Positions 8,126 through 11,439 of a stretch of 11,439 bases of DNA are shown here, one piece after another. Each line of letters starts with the position of its first letter. Position 1 is the stretch's first letter. The notes under the pieces were generated by a model, which worked only from the letters and a program-made list of their open reading frames with translations, searched no databases and was not told the origin of the DNA. Both the position numbers and the translations under genes were made by a program. The DNA comes from Rodentolepis nana (taxonomy: Eukaryota; Platyhelminthes; Cestoda; Cyclophyllidea; Hymenolepididae). The stretch covers positions 1 through 11,439 of the forward strand of contig UZAE01001805.1 in NCBI GenBank assembly GCA_900617975.1, read 5' to 3'.

Positions 8126-8196
8126 ACTCAGATGTCTTGTCTATAGCCAATTAAAAGTTGCATTTATGGGTTTTTATTTATGTCTTCCCTTCCTAT

Positions 8197-8230
8197 CCCA
8201 CACCCCTCCCCCCTCCCACCCCTTCCTCCC
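8197..8230 (-). other. C-rich tract with G-quadruplex potential on the minus strand
   Basis: Plus-strand C runs at 8197-8199, 8203-8206, 8208-8213, 8215-8217, 8219-8222 and 8228-8230 are separated by 1-5 bases. On the minus strand this satisfies the usual four-run G3+N1-7 quadruplex pattern more than once. On the plus strand it extends a polypyrimidine tract from about 8183, upstream of an AG at 8252-8253. Confidence 0.75.
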
Positions 8231-8253
8231 TACTACCACCAACACAAATTCAG

Positions 8254-8292
8254 GCTGTTGGGACTGATACAACTACACCACGAACGCCCACG
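8254..8292 (+). other. Candidate 39-nt microexon, Thr/Pro-rich (hypothesis)
   Basis: This segment sits between CAAATTCAG (AG 8252-8253), downstream of a long polypyrimidine tract, and the donor-like CG|GTAAGC (8293-8298). It is 39 nt, a multiple of three, and in phase 0 reads AVGTDTTTPRTPT, with two Thr-Pro sites of the kind targeted by proline-directed kinases. Phase 1 has a stop. Phase 2 is also open (LLGLIQLHHERP). The splice-site pair is the strongest of the candidates in the window, though the tract is separated from the AG by an A-rich stretch. No neighbouring exon can be joined to it with confidence. Confidence 0.28.
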
Positions 8293-8719
8293 GTAAGCTA
8301 GAGAAAGACGAGAGGAGGAATTCATATTATCCCTAAGTTGTCTGTATGTTGACTTACTGATTGGCTAGCCGATGTTGCTGCTTTTGTGTCTAGACTTAGA
8401 AAGAATAGCGGGAGGGGGTGTGTCTGAGTAACCCGCGTACGGCAGCAATTTAAACAACCTGGAAAAACAGGTCTTAACGCAATGGTCTTGTGTCTGACTG
8501 TAGATTAACAGATATAAATATTTTAATGGGAACAGCAGACATGAAACTAATCAACCGCACTCACCGAATAGATTTAACGGTATATTGAATTACCTTACTG
8601 TGTTATTAAAAAGATAATTAGGTAATATAATTAGTCAATAATAAGCTCTTTCCAAGAGGGTAAGGATATTTCAAATAGCCATTGGTACTTCCATTCGAAA
8701 TTCACTATAATTTTAAAAA
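8293..8719. other. Unique spacer, nothing recognised
   Basis: No open frame, RNA gene or repeat copy is supported between the candidate microexon and repeat copy 5. Slightly more G+C-rich than its surroundings up to about 8470. Confidence 0.5.
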
Positions 8720-9028
8720 TATTTATAGCAAATGGCAGGCCTTGTGATAGTTATAATTAGCCATGTAGTTGACTTCGGTCTTCACGGAGGGGAAGAACAA
8801 CAAAGTCACAAAAGTCGAGGGGGGGGGATCAGAGGAGTGGTTCACAGACGTAAGGGAGACAGACACAAAGGTAGAGGATAGGGTATGGTGAGTACTGTGA
8901 AATGGTCGAATACGACATACAGTGGGTCATGGTAATTTGAAGTGAGTAGTCAACTGCCTATTTTTAGACTTCTTTTGCTGTGTGGAATACGTTGCCTAGG
9001 GTGTGCAGGGCGTGGAGGTAAGTCTACC
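8720..9028 (+). repeat. Repeat family R, copy 5 (+)
   Basis: A full-length, more diverged copy in plus orientation. Landmarks are ATTTATAGCAAATGGCAGGC at the outer end, TAGTTATAATTAGCCATGTA, GACTTCGGTCTTCACGGAGG, a G9 tract (8819-8827), GGGAGACAGACACAAAGGTA, GGTGAGTACTGTGAA, GAATACGACATACAGTGGGT, AGTCAACTGCC and the inner end CGTGGAGGTAAGTCTAC. The CCACGTGGTGCACC core is degraded to GGTGTGCAGGGCGTGG. It forms the closest inverted pair of the series with copy 6, with only about 390 bp between their inner ends. Confidence 0.88.
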
Positions 9029-9422
9029 TGGCCCCCCCCCCCAGTTCAAAAATATGATGGGTATAAAATATTGGTGTTTCTGGTGACAAGATGATAAGAA
9101 AACGTTGTCTGGGTTAAATCAACATACTACAAGGTGGCAATACGAGTTTATCTTTAAATACGGAAAAAGAATCGAAAATAGAACAATTCTATTTTGTAAA
9201 TTAGAACTTCTATTGAACAATAATGCAAAGCCAATTGAAGGTAGCAATTCTAATAATTGTTTCACAACAGGCAGTACATATGAGTGAAGTCCATTATGAC
9301 AGTGCTGCATGTCAAGGATCGCATTTATGAAAGTTGGGTACCAGGTTACAATGACAAAGCTTGCGAGGTTATTAACCGCAGTTCGAAGACGTGGAGTTAT
9401 TTCGGAAGTGCAGGGATGTGCA
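9029..9422. other. Short spacer between inverted repeat copies 5 and 6, with a C11 run
   Basis: The spacer starts with C11 (9032-9042). Open stretches at 9105-9284 and 9309-9566 are present, the second running into copy 6. No family is recognised. If copies 5 and 6 are terminal repeats of one 1.1-kb element, this is its whole interior and it is too small to encode a transposase. Confidence 0.5.
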
Positions 9423-9852
9423 ATAGACTTATCTCCACATGGTGCACCCTGGGTAACGTATCCTCATACGGCAAAAAAGTCTATTATCTGGCAGTTGACT
9501 TCTGACTTCAAACTACCATCACCCCACTGTATGTCATATTCGACTAATTCCGCAGTGCTCATCTAACCTTTTCTCTGCTTTTGTTTCTGTCTGTCTGTCT
9601 GTTACATCTGTGAATCGCTCTTCTTTCTGTCTGTCTATTACATGTGTGAATCGCTCTTCTTTCTCCCTGATTTTTCTCACTTTTTGATGATAACTATCAA
9701 AACGCCTCCCTTTTAGTATAAATATTGATGTTCCTCCTCTCTGTGAAGCCCGAAGTCAGCTAAAGGGCTAAAATGTTTCTCCCTTCTGTGAAGCCCGAAG
9801 TTAGCTAAAGGGCTAATGATAACTATCAAAATGCCTGCCATTTGAAAAAAAA
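9423..9852 (-). repeat. Repeat family R, copy 6 (-), enlarged by internal duplications
   Basis: A minus-orientation copy, about 430 bp instead of 310. It begins ATAGACTTATCTCCACATGG and keeps CTCATACGGCAAAAAAGTCT, GGCAGTTGACTTCTGACTTC, CCCACTGTATGTCATATTCG and the outer end ATAACTATCAAAATGCCTGC. It contains a 36-bp tandem duplication of the TCTGTCTGTC...GAATCGCTCTTCT block (9590-9661). It also contains a 45-bp tandem duplication of the TCTGTGAAGCCCGAAG...GGGCTAA block (9741 and 9786) and an extra copy of the outer-end motif GATAACTATCAAAACGCCT near 9688 as well as at 9818. The tail is A8 rather than AAATAAAT. Confidence 0.9.
9590..9661. repeat. 36-bp tandem duplication in repeat copy 6
   Basis: TTACATCTGTGAATCGCTCT (9602) recurs with few changes as TTACATGTGTGAATCGCTCT (9638), a period of 36 bp, each preceded by CTGTCTGTC units. 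It is absent from the other copies. Confidence 0.85.
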
Positions 9853-10262
9853 TTTGGAAGAGCTTTGAAAGCTGCTTTCCTAATTCTGGACGTGATTTAT
9901 TTTTAAAACCGCCCATAAGCACTATGCAAAACCTCTTTATTCATTCGAATACTATCGTACTGCAAAAATTCAATTTTTCCACAAAGCGCATAAAGTGTAT
10001 TTTATAGTGGCAAATGGGTGGGCATCTTTGTGGCCTTATCCTCTGCCTAAGGTTATTGTTTCCTAACACATTCTCTTAATCTATTGGTAAATTATTTACC
10101 AATATGGTCAATTCGATCTATTCACTACACTATTTTGTTTTAATCAAATTTATCTTGTTTTTTCATCTAATCTGTAGCACATTGTCTTAGCAGACAAAAT
10201 ATCGTCTTCCTTTATTCACTCATGTCCGATAAAACTTAGTTTTCCCTACTTCATTACTTTAG
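9853..10262. other. A+T-rich spacer, ending in a splice-acceptor-like stretch
   Basis: Nothing coding is recognised. The last 30 bases (TTTTCCCTACTTCATTACTT then TAG at 10260-10262) form a polypyrimidine tract and AG immediately before the CAG-rich candidate exon. Confidence 0.45.
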
Positions 10263-10328
10263 ATACTTCAATCAGCACGTCTGGAAAATTTGCTAAGCAA
10301 GCAGCAGCAGCATCAGCAGCAACAAGAG
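10263..10328 (+). other. Candidate 66-nt exon encoding a Gln-rich segment (hypothesis)
   Basis: This segment lies between a polypyrimidine tract ending in TAG (10260-10262) and GAG|GTAGTT (GT at 10329-10330, a weak donor). It is 66 nt, a multiple of three. In phase 0 it reads ILQSARLENLLS and then KQQQHQQQQE, an amphipathic-looking helix running into a Gln stretch. Phase 1 is also open (TSISTSGKFAK then an Ala-rich run). Phase 2 has a stop. The in-frame stop TAG at 10260 lies within the acceptor, as expected if the upstream sequence is intron. The CAG-rich DNA could equally be an ordinary microsatellite in a spacer. The protein is not recognised. Confidence 0.28.
10297..10326. repeat. Imperfect CAG trinucleotide repeat
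   Basis: GCAAGCAGCAGCAGCATCAG followed by CAGCAACAAG, with CAT and CAA interruptions. Interruptions of synonymous or near-synonymous type (CAA, CAT) fit a Gln/His-coding repeat but do not prove it. Confidence 0.8.
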
Positions 10329-11183
10329 GTAGTTAATGTCAAGTTGTTCCAAAATTAGCCGAAATAAATGACTAGCTGTCTGAAGGAGGAGAGATAGGAT
10401 GCTTCTCTTTCCTTTCATTATGTCATTTACACACTCCACACTCAAATGCCAATCAGTTGGACAGGGAGGTTAAATGAGGCAGTTGTGACAATATCGAAGT
10501 TACTATGATCCTCCGCGCCAGTTAAACAATTTCCTATACAGATGTACTCAGAATTGTCGGGAATTCAAATTCATTTGCTTAAAATAAAAGTAGATCCCAG
10601 CTTAGATGTCGGTATCTTAAAATAGGGTACGCAAGACATAAACGAGACAGTGACGGTTATATGATGCTTTACAATGGAACCGGTAATTCAGTGGGTAGAA
10701 AATGGAGAAAATCGATGATCTCCATAAGGGCAGGTTGAGGAGGGTTGGGTCGTATGCACAGTTATGCGAAGAAGGCAATAAATGAAATAAAAATCGATGA
10801 GCAAACAAAGCATAAGTCGCCACAGGGTATTTAAAAATTATTAGTTAATGCGAATGGCGTCTTGTTTAACTAATTTAAATATTTCCCAAAAAATACATAT
10901 TTGTAAGACCATACCACAATAATTTGGCTCCGGCTACAATTTTTGCCCCTGAAAGGGCCTGTTGCTATTCAGTCTTTTTTTTGGTTGTACGCCTAGAAAG
11001 TCCATTTATATATGATCATTCCGTTTTAGGTCAAGTCAACACATGCAATAATTCTGCGGCAATTTATTTGAGGCTCATAGACATGAGACCAGTGGGATTT
11101 CCAGTTTTCGGTCACAATTTAAGATAATTTTTTTTGGTGTTGTAAGGTTGCAAGTTGGACAACCTGCACTATCTCTATAAAAA
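10329..11183. other. Unique A+T-rich spacer, nothing recognised
   Basis: The plus-strand open stretch at 10924-11127 and the minus-strand one at 10617-10823 have no motif or homology that I recognise. No RNA gene or repeat copy was seen before copy 7. Confidence 0.5.
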
Positions 11184-11439
11184 ATTTATTCATTTATTTA
11201 TTTTAAATGGCAGGCGTTTTGATAGATATCATTAGCCATTTAGCTGACTTCGGGCTTCACAGATGGAAGGTTCATCAAAGTAGCAGAAAATCTAGGGGTG
11301 GGGAAGAGAAGAGCGATTCACAGATGTAAAAGAAACAGACAAACACAAAGGTAGAGAAAAAGATAAGGTGAGTAGTGCGAAAGTGATGGAATATGACATA
11401 CAGTTTGAAGTCAGAAGTCAACTGCCGGTTAATAGACTT
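11184..11439 (+). repeat. Repeat family R, copy 7 (+), truncated by window end
   Basis: A plus-orientation copy with the best-preserved outer end: AATTTATTCATTTATTTATT, then TAAATGGCAGGCGTTTTGAT, ATCATTAGCCATTTAGCTGA and CTTCGGGCTTCACAGATGG. It continues through GTAAAAGAAACAGACAAAC, AAGGTGAGTAGTG, GAATATGACATACAGT and AAGTCAACTGCCGGTTAATA, and stops at AGACTT at the last base. The remaining 60 bp of the family lie beyond the window. By the alternation seen here, a minus copy would be expected further downstream. Confidence 0.9.

Noticed and set aside
7934..8146. Plus-strand open frame ending in a run of eight or more Trp
   Set aside because: The Trp run is the (TGG)8 microsatellite read in one frame. 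No start context, splice site or motif supports a gene.
9309..9423. Open stretch reading LARLLTAVRRRGVISEVQ, briefly reminiscent of a mitochondrial ribosomal protein S6 helix
   Set aside because: Spacing between the helix and the Gly-containing turn is about four residues short, no flanking sequence matches, and there is no donor site. The resemblance is too weak.
10924..11127. Plus-strand open frame after a TTTTAG acceptor-like site (11024-11029)
   Set aside because: The in-frame part after the AG is short, has no donor and shows no recognised family. Chance is sufficient.
11208..11262. tRNA-like A and B boxes in the outer end of repeat R (TGGCAGGCG and GACTTCGGG)
   Set aside because: The spacing is possible but neither block fits the pol III box consensus well, so a tRNA-derived SINE head is not supported.
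1..11439. CRISPR array or bacterial operon signals, considered because of the repeated units
   Set aside because: The repeats are about 310 bp, inverted and kilobases apart, with no short direct repeats and spacers. There are no operon-like genes, and the mariner and composition point to a eukaryote.

Overview
This window looks like non-coding, transposon-rich DNA from an invertebrate metazoan. By eye it is about two-thirds A+T, it has no tightly packed long ORFs, and it holds a decayed mariner element and seven copies of one short dispersed repeat. The species cannot be told from the sequence. No gene is recognised with confidence apart from the transposase relic.

Layout. The best-supported feature is a dead mariner-family DNA transposon at 1118-2418. 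It lies on the minus strand, has 30-bp terminal inverted repeats (26/30 matching) and is flanked by TA duplications. Its transposase reading frame (2238 down to 1192) keeps the D...D34D residues of mariners but is broken by about five frameshifts. The most unusual feature is a repeat family of about 310-330 bp, called R here. Its copies lie at 1-270 (+), 3831-4130 (-), 4702-5013 (+), 7004-7318 (-), 8720-9028 (+), 9423-9852 (-) and 11184-11439 (+, cut by the window edge). They alternate strictly in orientation, so every neighbouring pair is an inverted repeat. They make up roughly a fifth of the window. I know no name for this family.

Between the repeats lie simple-sequence tracts: (TA)n at 3504-3534, (TGG)8 at 8101-8125, a C-rich tract at 8197-8230 with quadruplex potential on the minus strand, C11 at 9032-9042 and a CAG-rich stretch near 10300. 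There are also a few short open segments with splice-like borders.

Possible host gene. Three small plus-strand segments (982-1049, 2698-2751 and 2897-2986 or on to a stop at 3013) have GT/AG borders and compatible phases. Read in that order they would place the mariner antisense in an intron. Two further exon-like segments, 8254-8292 and 10263-10328, are multiples of three. In DNA this A+T-rich, open stretches of this length also occur by chance, so these are hypotheses, not gene calls. A cluster of open frames at 5473-6220 may be a pseudogene or may be noise.

How the parts relate. If the region is transcribed as intron, the alternating R copies could fold into long hairpins, and their plus orientation carries two donor-like GTRAGT sites per copy. 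Alternatively, the +/- pairs could be the long terminal inverted repeats of non-autonomous elements of 1.1 to 4.1 kb. The sequence alone does not settle which.
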